Positions 7,145 to 15,472 of a DNA stretch of 45,736 nt are shown here, one piece after another (within the stretch, counting starts at the first letter, position 1; every line of letters starts with the position of its first letter). The notes under the pieces are model-generated. The model was not told the DNA's origin, searched no databases, and saw nothing but the letters and a program-made list of their open reading frames with translations. A program made the translations under genes and the position numbers. The stretch is taken from IMG/VR virus record IMGVR_UViG_3300047557_004297, positions 1-45,736 of that record; one strand, written 5' to 3'. This DNA comes from a virus.

Positions 7145-8898
7145 TGGGTATAGATTTAACAATAGAATCCAAAGCCATTTCAATTCTTGAATCTTACGAA
7201 GGGGCAAACAATTATATTTTGGGTTTGAAAGACAAACTCCTTAAGAACAAAAAGTTTTATCCAACTCGAAGTCAGGCAGAATATATTGTCACCAACAAAG
7301 ACAACGTTCCCAAAGTCGCAAAGAAGTGGGTGTTACTCGATTCTTATTTTTCACAAAAGATTGCCGACGATAAGTTTTTGATGAAGATTCCCGAAAAGTT
7401 GTGGATTGAAAAGTTATTGGCTGAAAAAGATAAGGCGTACCACATATGGGGAAGGTTCTTTGAAACAGAGCCAATGACTGACATTTGGGTCCCCAAAGTT
7501 TCAATCATTAAAGACAATAAAATCAAAGTTGGAGAAATTGATTATGAAAAGTATAATCATCGTCCTCCACTTGAACACCAAAAAATTGCCATCAAAAGTT
7601 TACTTGAAAACAAAAAGTATATTTTGGCGGACGATATGGGTTTGGGTAAAACCACTTCAACAATCATTGCATCGTTAGAAACGGAAGCAAAGAAAATTCT
7701 TATCATATGTCCAGCATCACTCAAGATAAACTGGCAGAGGGAATACGAACTTTATTCAAAAAAACCATCTTTTGTCTGCGAGGGTAAGAATTTTTCTCCC
7801 GACGCAGAAATTGTTATCATGAATTATGATATCATCAAAAATTTCCACGACTCCAAAGACAGAAAAAATTCGGTAATACTCAATTCCAAATTTGATTTAG
7901 TAATCATCGATGAAGCTCACTACATCCAAAATGTCCAAGCACAGAGAACCAAGTTGATAAATGACTTGGTAAAAGATGTTGATAGGTTGTGGTTGTTGAC
8001 AGGTACCCCTATGACATCAAGACCCATCAACTATTTTAATCTATTGAGTTTGGTTGATTCACCTGTTGCTAAAAACTGGATGGCTTATGTGGTCAGATAT
8101 TGTGCGGGATATCAGTTCAAAGTGGGTATAAGAAAGGTTTGGAATGTGATGGGGGCATCAAATCTTGAAGAACTTCGGGACCGAACATCAACAACGGTTT
8201 TAAGAAGACTTAAAGAAGATGTGTTGGATTTACCTGAAAAAATTATCACACCTGTTTACCTAAGACTTCGTTCAAAGTTGTACGAAGAATTGATGGGGGA
8301 CTACTACAACTGGTACGATAAAAATCCTGAGGAGAGTAAAAACTTATCGATTCAGTTCACCAAACTCACACAAGTTCGACAGGTAATTGCCGATGAAAAG
8401 ACACAACACACCATTGAACTCGCCGAGAACATTATCGAACAAGGAAAAAAGGTTATCATTTTTTGTAACTTCACAAAATCTTTGGAGGTAATTTATAATC
8501 ATTTTGGAAAATCTGCCGTCAGGTTGGATGGGTCTATGTCCAAAACACAAAGACAAGAATCGGTTGACAAATTTCAAACGGACGAAAACGTAAAAGTTTT
8601 TATAGGTAACATCAAAGCGGCTGGTGTTGGTATTACTCTGACCGCAGCAGAAGCGGTTATTATGAACGATTTGTCTTTCCTACCTTCCGACCACAGTCAA
8701 TCTGAAGACCGAGCTTATCGTTACGGTCAAAAAAATAACGTGTTGGTTTATTACCCTATCTTTGACAACACAATAGAGGGTATCATTTACGATATTTTGA
8801 ACACAAAGAAAAGAATCATCGGAACTGTCATGGGTGACATTCAAGATGAAACAAATGTTGTGGAAGAAATTTTGAAGAGCATCAACCAACGAAGATAA
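7144..8898 (+). CDS. SNF2-family DNA helicase/translocase
   Basis: This 584-residue protein has both RecA-like lobes of the SNF2 (superfamily 2) family. Lobe 1 shows Walker A ADDMGLGKTT (about 161-170), ICPASLKINWQ (motif Ia), IIDEAH (DEAH box, about 253-258) and LLTGTPMTSRP (motif III). Lobe 2 shows VIIFCNFTKSLEV, VRLDGSM, AAGVGITLTAAEAVI and the terminal arginine-finger motif SEDRAYRYGQ (about 519-528). Such enzymes use ATP to move along or remodel double-stranded DNA; the compact form resembles annealing/fork-remodelling SMARCAL1-like proteins more than T4 UvsW. The first 130 residues are an uncharacterised N-terminal domain. It is coupled to the SET gene and followed by a late-type octamer, so it probably ends that transcription unit. 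Confidence 0.93.
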   Translation: MGIDLTIESKAISILESYEGANNYILGLKDKLLKNKKFYPTRSQAEYIVTNKDNVPKVAKKWVLLDSYFSQKIADDKFLMKIPEKLWIEKLLAEKDKAYHIWGRFFETEPMTDIWVPKVSIIKDNKIKVGEIDYEKYNHRPPLEHQKIAIKSLLENKKYILADDMGLGKTTSTIIASLETEAKKILIICPASLKINWQREYELYSKKPSFVCEGKNFSPDAEIVIMNYDIIKNFHDSKDRKNSVILNSKFDLVIIDEAHYIQNVQAQRTKLINDLVKDVDRLWLLTGTPMTSRPINYFNLLSLVDSPVAKNWMAYVVRYCAGYQFKVGIRKVWNVMGASNLEELRDRTSTTVLRRLKEDVLDLPEKIITPVYLRLRSKLYEELMGDYYNWYDKNPEESKNLSIQFTKLTQVRQVIADEKTQHTIELAENIIEQGKKVIIFCNFTKSLEVIYNHFGKSAVRLDGSMSKTQRQESVDKFQTDENVKVFIGNIKAAGVGITLTAAEAVIMNDLSFLPSDHSQSEDRAYRYGQKNNVLVYYPIFDNTIEGIIYDILNTKKRIIGTVMGDIQDETNVVEEILKSINQRR

Positions 8899-8913
8899 AC
8901 CAAACTTTCCTGT

Positions 8914-8921
8914 TATTTATA
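8914..8921 (+). promoter_or_regulatory. Putative late promoter TATTTATA
   Basis: TATTTATA lies on the plus strand 15 bases before the ATG of the superoxide dismutase fusion gene. A possible weak Shine-Dalgarno (AGGA) follows immediately. Confidence 0.7.
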
Positions 8922-8936
8922 GGAAAATCTTCTAAC

Positions 8937-10460
8937 ATGGAACATCTACAAGAATCAGTGGAGAAAGTCGAAAAGAAAATCATCCACGAACAGAAAAAAG
9001 AAGAGGTAAAAGTTCTTATCAAAGAAATGAAAAAAATCGGGATTGAGAAACTCCCGTACGCCTATTCAGCCTTGAAACGTTTTATTGACCCTGAGACAAT
9101 GAACGTTCACTACAATAAACACTACAAAGGATATGTCGATAAGTTAAATGCACTTCTTAAAAAAAGAAAAGGGACAGATGACTTAGAAAAAATAATTAAA
9201 AACATATCCAAATATCCAAAAGCCGTAAGAGATAATGCCGGTGGAGCTTTTAACCACGCATTGTTTTGGAACATGCTCTCCCCAACACCAACAAAAGTTG
9301 GAAAGAAAATGTATCAGAAAATTAGGAACCAATACGGTGGTTTACCAAAGTTCAAATCAGAATTTGAAAAAATTGCTAAAGAAAGATTTGGTTCAGGTTG
9401 GGTGTGGTTAATCTTAACCAACAAGAATACTTTGAAGATTATGTCTACCCCCAATCAAGATAATCCACTAATGAATGTTATCGAAGGCGGCGGATATCCA
9501 CTTTTAGGCTTAGATTTGTGGGAACATGCGTATTACCTCAAATACAGAAACAAGAGAGATGAGTACATCAAGAACTTTTGGACGGCAGTCAATTGGGACT
9601 TTGTGGAAAATCTTTTGGAACTCAAAACAGAAACCCAATTATTAGAAACCCGTCAAATAGGACAATTACTTATGGAAGGAAAATCAGAAGCCTGCTCACG
9701 GAAGGATATCGAATTCTACCAACTGTTCTTCAATGTCAACAGACCAGCAAGAAACTTTTACCGTAACACAATTATCAAAACCCATCAGAACTACTACAAA
9801 GACAGATACCACTTCCAAAGTGACAATGGAGAAATTCCCGGAGTTTACAACTTAGAGAAAGAAGGTCGTTCAGTAATCAATAACATGAACACCAACTATT
9901 CTGTATTCTGTATTATGGTTCGTGATTTGAATAAGGTTTTAAGAAACGTCGGTGAACAAGAAATAGAGTTCCAAGAAAAAACTCCCGGTGAACAAATTCA
10001 AGAAATGAAACGTATGTGCAAGTTTATTGAAAAGTTCACCGATAGAATTTACGACCCAAAGAGTTCTACCTTCAGAAACATTATGACAACTTTAGAAGAA
10101 AAGGACAAAGTTGGAACTCGTAGGGAAACCACCGCTAAGGAAAAAATTATGAAGAGCATCTCAGGTGCGGTTGTTAATGTCACGGCAGGTGCTGGTAAAA
10201 TCAAAGACGCCATCAAAAAAATCGACATGGAAATCAATCTTGACGGTAAAATATTGACCGCTCAAGTAAAAGGTTTCGATGAACTTCAAGAAACTGATGG
10301 TAAAATTGTTGTTACCAAACCGGGTGATATCGAACATTACAATGTTGACTGGATGGTCTTTGTAAAAGGTGGTCGTGTGGTAATCTTTAAAAACAACCCT
10401 GAAATCGTGTTGGGGGAATATGTTTTTGATAAAAATGACCTTCTTTACAACTTAAGATAG
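8937..10460 (+). CDS. Mn/Fe superoxide dismutase fused to a C-terminal domain
   Basis: Residues about 39-232 form a complete Fe/Mn superoxide dismutase. All four metal ligands are present: His58 (in VHYNKHYKGYV), His107 (GGAFNHALFW), Asp193 and His197 (GLDLWEHAYYLKY). Gln174 in TPNQDNPL and Gly at the alternative Gln site fit the Mn or cambialistic type. The enzyme converts superoxide to peroxide and oxygen. Free enzymes are about 200 residues; this one is 507. Residues 1-38 form a charged helix. The C-terminal 270 residues are unrelated to the family. Their last 80 residues (Asp430, Gln443-x-Lys445, then beta strands VDWMVFVKG and RVVIFKN) resemble the PD-(D/E)xK nuclease core in its QxK form, a weak fold inference. 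A late-type octamer precedes it, suggesting late expression. Confidence 0.9.
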   Translation: MEHLQESVEKVEKKIIHEQKKEEVKVLIKEMKKIGIEKLPYAYSALKRFIDPETMNVHYNKHYKGYVDKLNALLKKRKGTDDLEKIIKNISKYPKAVRDNAGGAFNHALFWNMLSPTPTKVGKKMYQKIRNQYGGLPKFKSEFEKIAKERFGSGWVWLILTNKNTLKIMSTPNQDNPLMNVIEGGGYPLLGLDLWEHAYYLKYRNKRDEYIKNFWTAVNWDFVENLLELKTETQLLETRQIGQLLMEGKSEACSRKDIEFYQLFFNVNRPARNFYRNTIIKTHQNYYKDRYHFQSDNGEIPGVYNLEKEGRSVINNMNTNYSVFCIMVRDLNKVLRNVGEQEIEFQEKTPGEQIQEMKRMCKFIEKFTDRIYDPKSSTFRNIMTTLEEKDKVGTRRETTAKEKIMKSISGAVVNVTAGAGKIKDAIKKIDMEINLDGKILTAQVKGFDELQETDGKIVVTKPGDIEHYNVDWMVFVKGGRVVIFKNNPEIVLGEYVFDKNDLLYNLR

Positions 10461-10467
10461 TGCCGAC

Positions 10468-10475
10468 TATTTATA
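10468..10475 (+). promoter_or_regulatory. Putative late promoter TATTTATA, 3 bases from ATG
   Basis: TATTTATA ends three bases before the ATG of the gp13-like gene. If it works like the T4 late element (start site 5-7 bases downstream), the transcript would be leaderless or nearly so. Confidence 0.65.
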
Positions 10476-10478
10476 GAC

Positions 10479-11597
10479 ATGGCAGTAATTCCGGAACCCG
10501 AAAGAAGTAGAATTTATACTCGATTGAAGCACCAACTTGGTGCACCTCTACGAAGCGTAGAATTAGAGGATGATATGTTGGATTCCTTGATGGAGCTTTC
10601 CATTCAGGATTACGAACAATACGTTCTTGATTGGTTGATTGAATCACAATGGGTAAACCTTGTGAATTTAAATATGAGTGAAAAGTCGGTCGCTAACGCA
10701 CTGATTACACGAACTCTCAACTTCGAAGACCAATTCACCTACGCATACTCGAAGATTGTAGGACTTCAAACTATGGGACCATGGGTCTTAAAACAAGATT
10801 ACTTTGTTTTGAGTGCTAATACCCAAACGTATGAAATCCCTGCGGGTAGAGAGGTAAACGAACTTCTATGGTTTTCTAACCAACCATTCCAAAACTTAGC
10901 CCTTTGGGGAACCACTGACTATGGATTTGGTGGTGTTGGTTTGGGTGCTAACCAAGCAGGTTATGCACAAATTGGAACTGCCGGTTCTTACTTTATGTTA
11001 AGTGGATTTGATTACCTCTTGAGATATCAAGAGGCAAACATTCTTAACAGAATCTTGGGTGGTGAATTAACTTACAAAATCACAGGATTACCTGATGGTA
11101 AAAAGTTAATTACCCTCTACAACGCCCCGGGTAGTAATTTCTCATGGAGTAACTACTCTGAATATACAGGTAAAGCTGTTTGGTATTTCTATTACGAAGT
11201 AGACGGTGACAGTAGAGCTCAATGTCTTAAAGATAACCCCGACATCATCAAGTTACCTTCGGATGTACCCATTGAAGAACTATCATGGGAAGATTTAAAT
11301 GTTCCTGGTCAACAATGGGTTAGACGTTGGTTCACTGCTTATGCTAAAGAAACCTTGGCTCGTGTTCGTGGAAAATATAGTGGTAACTTGAAGACTCCCG
11401 ATAGTGAAATCATCATGGACTATCAAGTACTTCAGACTGAGGCTAAAGATGAAAAAAGTAAGTTAGAAGAAGAATTAAAACTACGTCTTGAAAGACTCCG
11501 TCCTGAAAACCAAATGAAGAAGGAAGCGGAGATTGCTGAAAACCTCAACAAACAAATGAAGTTCAGAGCAATGCCAAGACAAATTTACGTAATCTAA
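10479..11597 (+). CDS. gp13: gp13-like neck protein
   Basis: The N-terminus (IYTRLKHQLGAPLRSVELED then DDMLDSLMELSIQDYEQYV) carries the hallmark of T4-like gp13 proteins: a short helix, an LGAP motif, an acidic strand and a long helix. gp13 joins the head vertex to the tail through gp14. At 372 residues it is somewhat longer than T4 gp13 (309). A C-terminal charged coiled-coil-like stretch (about 325-360, Lys/Glu-rich) is visible. The gene lies on the plus strand, away from the gp14/gp15 pair at 6.7 kb, whereas in T4 these genes are contiguous. The first ATG is used here although it almost touches the promoter-like octamer; the next in-frame ATG would destroy the LGAP domain. Confidence 0.8.
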   Translation: MAVIPEPERSRIYTRLKHQLGAPLRSVELEDDMLDSLMELSIQDYEQYVLDWLIESQWVNLVNLNMSEKSVANALITRTLNFEDQFTYAYSKIVGLQTMGPWVLKQDYFVLSANTQTYEIPAGREVNELLWFSNQPFQNLALWGTTDYGFGGVGLGANQAGYAQIGTAGSYFMLSGFDYLLRYQEANILNRILGGELTYKITGLPDGKKLITLYNAPGSNFSWSNYSEYTGKAVWYFYYEVDGDSRAQCLKDNPDIIKLPSDVPIEELSWEDLNVPGQQWVRRWFTAYAKETLARVRGKYSGNLKTPDSEIIMDYQVLQTEAKDEKSKLEEELKLRLERLRPENQMKKEAEIAENLNKQMKFRAMPRQIYVI

Positions 11598-11601
11598 TTT
11601 T

Positions 11602-11937
11602 ATGTCTGTCATCAAAAGTGTCCCTTCACAAAGGGTTTTTAATAACAAAATAATCCACACTTCAGAGGTTGCCGTAGTATCGGAACCATTTTACGAAACT
11701 CATGGTGAGTCTTGTGTTGTAATTAGAGGAATAGAAAGTGCTAAAGTACGTTTGGATTCTATTTCAACAGACCACACCACCATCAAGGCAATGACAAAAG
11801 TTTTGATTATTCCCGATATGGGAAAAATTGATGAGGAATACGATGAAATCCTTATCGACAAAGGTGCATGTGTAGAGTTCCGATTCTGTGCCGGAACTTG
11901 GTACATTATATCCTCAGATGGACTTAAGCAGTCCTGA
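11602..11937 (+). CDS. Small unknown, probable virion protein
   Basis: The 111-residue protein follows the neck gene after four bases, on the same strand. It is rich in beta strands (VVIRGIESAKVRL, TKVLIIPDMG) and ends in the phrase GTWYIISSDGLKQS. That terminal pattern ('G-x-W-hydrophobic-SSDG') occurs in small structural proteins of T4-like phages, which supports a virion role but not a specific one. I cannot name the family. Its last 14 bases overlap the 3' end of the convergent HsdS-like gene. Confidence 0.7.
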   Translation: MSVIKSVPSQRVFNNKIIHTSEVAVVSEPFYETHGESCVVIRGIESAKVRLDSISTDHTTIKAMTKVLIIPDMGKIDEEYDEILIDKGACVEFRFCAGTWYIISSDGLKQS

Positions 11938-12211
11938 TAGGAACATTCTTAACGTCTTTAATACTGATGTTCTTCAGGTTAGTTGTGCCGTGAGCAAGTT
12001 GAGAAAACAATCCTAATTGAGCAAAATATTTGAACATATAGAACAAATAATCGGGTATAACCAAATCAGGGCGAGTTACAGTGACACCGATGTGTTCAGG
12101 TGAAAACTCACGAGTGGGTGTACCGACAGTATTTTCACTTCCTTTACGGATAATCCAAAAGTCGGCTTCGGGATTGTTGACATTAAAGTCAGCTATGTGT
12201 TTCAGCTTCAT
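11924..12211 (-). CDS. HsdS-like small protein (target-recognition-domain-like)
   Basis: The 95-residue protein looks like the second half of a target-recognition domain from a type I restriction specificity subunit: DLVIPDYLFYMFKYFAQ, then GLFSQLAHGTTNLKNISIKD and a final VKNVPI. The family pattern is 'YL-x-Y-hydrophobic ... GT-x-x-NIS-x-x-D-hydrophobic-x-x-hydrophobic-PI'. In HsdS proteins this fold reads a DNA half-site; whether this solitary copy binds DNA is unknown. Full HsdS proteins exceed 350 residues, so this is a minimal version. It starts inside the 3' end of the DNA polymerase gene (23-base overlap) and has its own promoter-like element within that gene. Confidence 0.6.
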   Translation of the reverse strand: MKLKHIADFNVNNPEADFWIIRKGSENTVGTPTREFSPEHIGVTVTRPDLVIPDYLFYMFKYFAQLGLFSQLAHGTTNLKNISIKDVKNVPIRTA

Positions 12212-14990
12212 AGCTGTAAATATACTGCTCCCACCCTTCTTCTGCCAAATCGTACATATAAGTTGGTGACAATCCTCTTTTTTCCCAATATTTTACCTCA
12301 CCATCAGACATTGTCATAACCTCGTTCAAATCGTCTTGGTCACCAGGTCCCATAGGATATCCGTTGATAAGTTCACACTGACTAGCGGTAAAGATACCCA
12401 TATCGTCAGGATTAGTCACAAGTAACCCACTACGTATTTCATCTTTAAAACAAACCAACAGAGGTTCAATCCGTTTGTTGAATGTGGTAATTGCTCGAGG
12501 TACATTGTAATCCCCCGTCATATCAGGATTGTTTTCAAGTTCTGCAGGGTCAAGAATATAACAATTCAAGTTAATGTATGATGGAACGTCTTCCAAAACC
12601 TCACCCGTTTTCTCAAAATGTTTTTTTCTCTGTAGGTCTGAATATTTCTTTGCAGGTACTTTTTGTACGTCACCGTGAGATGCTTTCTCCCCGTTGTTTA
12701 CGTACATGATAACATCCCCCAAATTCACATTCATATTGTGCTGAATTGCAAGTTCCATGTGAGCTTGTCGTGACATCAAAGAACCCGCTTTGGTGGTCTG
12801 TGTACAACGTACCTTATACTCCTGAAGGGTTTGTTTCACTTTTGCTTTTTGTGCAATCTGTGCAAGAGGAATTTGTTGGTTGTAAATCTTTTCGATGTAC
12901 TCGTAGTAGTAATCAACAAATTCTTTTCCCTTACCTTCCAATAGCATTTTGATTCCCTTGTCCAAGAACTTCTCGATGTAACCAGGTAGTTTCTTTGATT
13001 TAATGGAGTTACCTGTGAGTTTGATTTTACCCTTAAAGTCCATAACCGCATAGTTCTTACGAGCAAGGTTAATACAGCTGGGCCATACCCCATCGGTGTC
13101 CAAAGCCATCTCACCCCTCATGAAGATGTCGTTGTACTCAGCAACATCCGCTTCAGGACCTTCGTATACTTTTCCTACCTTCACCTTCCAATTCAAACCA
13201 CGTCCCACATATCTACGTGACTTAGCCTCCTCAGGAAGTGAGAAGTTCACACCGTCCGTATCCATTACAAGAGGTGTGTACCCACGAGACATAAAGAACT
13301 TAATCATCTGACGAAGATACTGACGACCCGTACAGGTGATTTGTTCACCCATATACATATCCCCCCAAGCATAGACCTGTGGAGCTGATAGTGCACCGAA
13401 CATCGAGTTGATGAAGATTTTAATAGGAAGTTGTTTGTTGTTATAAGTCGCCGCCTTTTTGGGGTCCGTCTCGTAACATTCCTCAGCGAGTTGTTTGTAG
13501 AGGATACGAGTGTCACGGAAGTACTTCAACATACCCTTCATCGCACCTGTCACGTCACATTGGGGGAACACATCGTGTACCAACTGAATGGAAGGATACA
13601 GAGAAGAGAAATCAAGTTTGAGTACGTCCTTAGAATATCCAACCTTAAGAAGTCGTGACAGACCACCAACGAAGTCTGTTTTGGATTGTTTAGCTGGTAT
13701 TGCCAAATTATGTTTGTAACTCCACGCGAGCATCAACATCTTCCACAAAGTTGCGGTTCCCATAGTGGAAACTCTTTCATAGGTTGTTGGAATCATCGAA
13801 GCAAGAAGGAAAGAACCTTGGTTGAATTCCTTGTCAACTTTGAGAGTTTCATCCAAGTCATCTTGGAGGTATCGTTCCACAATGTCGGCACCGTCAGTCA
13901 AGACGTAGGTATCGGGGAACTTCTTATCCAAATCTGTAAAGTTACCCTTCTTACGGTATTCACCATTCTTTATATTCAACCAATACTCTTCTTTTTCGGT
14001 GTACATCTTACCAATACTATCGTGGTTGATGTAAACTCGGTCGGGTTGTTTGGCGTTGATAAACTCAGAGATGTATTTCAAACCTGCCGACTTGATGGAA
14101 GAGTTGATTGCCTGAGCCCGACGTACTGCGTGGATAATATCAATAACGTTATACCCCCAAATAGAAGTCTGCATAAAGTCCTCAACTTCGTTAGCAAGTT
14201 TGAGAATATTCTTCTTCTGAGAGATAGAATGTTCAGGGTGTAGAGAACGAACAATCTTTCTGATGTCCATTCCCAAAATTCTACAACGTTCAAAAATCCA
14301 ATACCAGTCGAAGTTCGCTGAATTGTAACCACCGATGATACTTGGTTTGAGTTCGTTGATTACTTTGAAGAACTCTAAGATTCCTTCCTTCTCCTGACTC
14401 TCGTCGATACACTCAATAATTTTGTTGTATCCTTTGTTTGTTCTGATACCAATCATGAAGATACGACCGTCCTTAGGTTCAAGAGAGGTGGTCTCCAAGT
14501 CAAATACCAATCGGGTTACGTCATCATAGTCTTCATAACCTTTGAACAATCGTTTTTCTTTTGAGATAAAGTATTGCTCAACAGGTGGAAGAATCATAAT
14601 CTTATCACGGAACTTCTCACCCCAAGGGTCTGCCCCTCCTTCACGAAAAAACTGAATTAGACTTCTGTACCCTTTGAGTGACTTAACCATATAGGTAAGT
14701 CCCTTTTCCATTCGTTCGTCACCATGAGTATCCAACTTGGTAATCATAATACCGTGTTTACTCATTGCCTCTTTCTGAAGTCCCTTGGAGTTGTTATAAA
14801 AACCCAAACCTTTCAGGTCACCAACCCAACAAAAAGGGGTAAACGTATCCTTACGAATCTCTTTACCCTTACCCGGAATTTCTTTGATTTTATAGATTGA
14901 ATCCGACATATAATCGAACTCACACGACACGATAAACTCTTCAGGGTCGTTACCCTCCAAGAAGGCTTTGATTTCTTCAGGTGTAATCAT
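12189..14990 (-). CDS. gp43: Family B DNA polymerase (T4 gp43-like)
   Basis: This is a complete replicative polymerase with proofreading. The exonuclease domain has Exo I FDLETTSLE (about residue 163), Exo II NSANFDWYW (about 222) and Exo III YLQDDLDE (about 373). The polymerase domain has motif A LDFSSLYPSIQ (about 459), motif B KIFINSMFGALS (about 524) and motif C MDTDGVNFS (about 576), with Gly after DTD where Ser is common. Length is about 933 residues, near T4 gp43 (898). The frame is open to a GTG at 15026, but I prefer ATG 14990 (MITPEEIKAF), which begins a sensible N-terminal domain. A vegetative-type promoter lies about 70 bases upstream, unlike the late octamers of virion genes, so earlier expression is likely. 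Confidence 0.96.
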   Translation of the reverse strand: MITPEEIKAFLEGNDPEEFIVSCEFDYMSDSIYKIKEIPGKGKEIRKDTFTPFCWVGDLKGLGFYNNSKGLQKEAMSKHGIMITKLDTHGDERMEKGLTYMVKSLKGYRSLIQFFREGGADPWGEKFRDKIMILPPVEQYFISKEKRLFKGYEDYDDVTRLVFDLETTSLEPKDGRIFMIGIRTNKGYNKIIECIDESQEKEGILEFFKVINELKPSIIGGYNSANFDWYWIFERCRILGMDIRKIVRSLHPEHSISQKKNILKLANEVEDFMQTSIWGYNVIDIIHAVRRAQAINSSIKSAGLKYISEFINAKQPDRVYINHDSIGKMYTEKEEYWLNIKNGEYRKKGNFTDLDKKFPDTYVLTDGADIVERYLQDDLDETLKVDKEFNQGSFLLASMIPTTYERVSTMGTATLWKMLMLAWSYKHNLAIPAKQSKTDFVGGLSRLLKVGYSKDVLKLDFSSLYPSIQLVHDVFPQCDVTGAMKGMLKYFRDTRILYKQLAEECYETDPKKAATYNNKQLPIKIFINSMFGALSAPQVYAWGDMYMGEQITCTGRQYLRQMIKFFMSRGYTPLVMDTDGVNFSLPEEAKSRRYVGRGLNWKVKVGKVYEGPEADVAEYNDIFMRGEMALDTDGVWPSCINLARKNYAVMDFKGKIKLTGNSIKSKKLPGYIEKFLDKGIKMLLEGKGKEFVDYYYEYIEKIYNQQIPLAQIAQKAKVKQTLQEYKVRCTQTTKAGSLMSRQAHMELAIQHNMNVNLGDVIMYVNNGEKASHGDVQKVPAKKYSDLQRKKHFEKTGEVLEDVPSYINLNCYILDPAELENNPDMTGDYNVPRAITTFNKRIEPLLVCFKDEIRSGLLVTNPDDMGIFTASQCELINGYPMGPGDQDDLNEVMTMSDGEVKYWEKRGLSPTYMYDLAEEGWEQYIYSYEAETHS
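12216..12248 (-). promoter_or_regulatory. Vegetative-type promoter inside polymerase gene
   Basis: On the minus strand TTGGCA is followed after 18 bases by TATATT, inside GTATATTTACAG. It can also be read as the Bacteroidota form TTTG-N21-TAnnTTT. The same 12-mer GTATATTTACAG precedes the DNA polymerase gene. It would drive the HsdS-like gene. Confidence 0.55.
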
Positions 14991-15057
14991 AATACAGTTT
15001 TTTCCGAGTGACACATTATCTTCCACACCATGTGGAGTTTGTCTTCCTCATTCAACT

Positions 15058-15089
15058 GTAAATATACGACAAAGGTTTGTTTTGGTCAA
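15058..15089 (-). promoter_or_regulatory. Vegetative-type promoter of DNA polymerase
   Basis: On the minus strand TTGACC is separated by 17 bases from TATATT within GTATATTTACAG. Equivalent Bacteroidota reading: TTG-N20-TAnnTTTA. It lies in the 63-base or larger gap between the BppU-like gene and the polymerase. Confidence 0.65.
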
Positions 15090-15467
15090 TTAACAACACG
15101 CAGTTTCAGAGATGAAACTATCTTCGATATTGATATAAAGGTCCTCCCTGATTGGCATAATCAAATTACCATCAGCGTTTTTGATAAGGAACTGACCTGT
15201 GTATCTTCCCGGTGTGTTCGTGTCCCTTGAGGTAAACCTGTAGTAGATGTAATACTCCGTAGGTGCACCGTCAGCCAAAATCAAACTCACAATGTAACAT
15301 GGTGCTGATACAATCTTAGGAATGCCTGTTGCCTCATTTATCATAGAAAAATAGATAGTTGCATTCTCTAAAGATTCCATGACCTCTAAATAACCAGTCC
15401 TACCGTCCTTAACAACCTGCATCTTCAAAACAGGTAAAGTCGCATTCTTTCTGATAAAAAATTCCAT
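15090..15467 (-). CDS. BppU-like baseplate/tail protein
   Basis: The 125-residue protein follows the pattern of the BppU N-terminal domain found in phage baseplate upper proteins: an N-terminal LPVLKMQVVKDGRTG, a middle beta region with ATIYFSMIN, and a late stretch TPGRYTGQFLIKNADGNLIMP followed by a closing strand (LYINIED). That domain anchors receptor-binding proteins to the baseplate in Siphoviridae; here it stands alone. The role as an adaptor or fibre-base protein is an inference. TATTTATC lies five bases before the ATG, so the transcript may be nearly leaderless. The last residues contain a Cys pair (ETACC). Confidence 0.65.
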   Translation of the reverse strand: MEFFIRKNATLPVLKMQVVKDGRTGYLEVMESLENATIYFSMINEATGIPKIVSAPCYIVSLILADGAPTEYYIYYRFTSRDTNTPGRYTGQFLIKNADGNLIMPIREDLYINIEDSFISETACC

Positions 15468-15472
15468 ACAAA

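Noticed and set aside
11924-11945. Bidirectional terminator at the convergent gene ends
   Set aside because: Only a 4-bp stem (TCCT/AGGA) can be formed, with no T-run, so it is too weak to call.
14991-15026. GTG start adding 12 residues to DNA polymerase
   Set aside because: The ATG at 14990 starts a typical polymerase N-terminus, and the added residues show no similarity to it. The GTG cannot be fully excluded.
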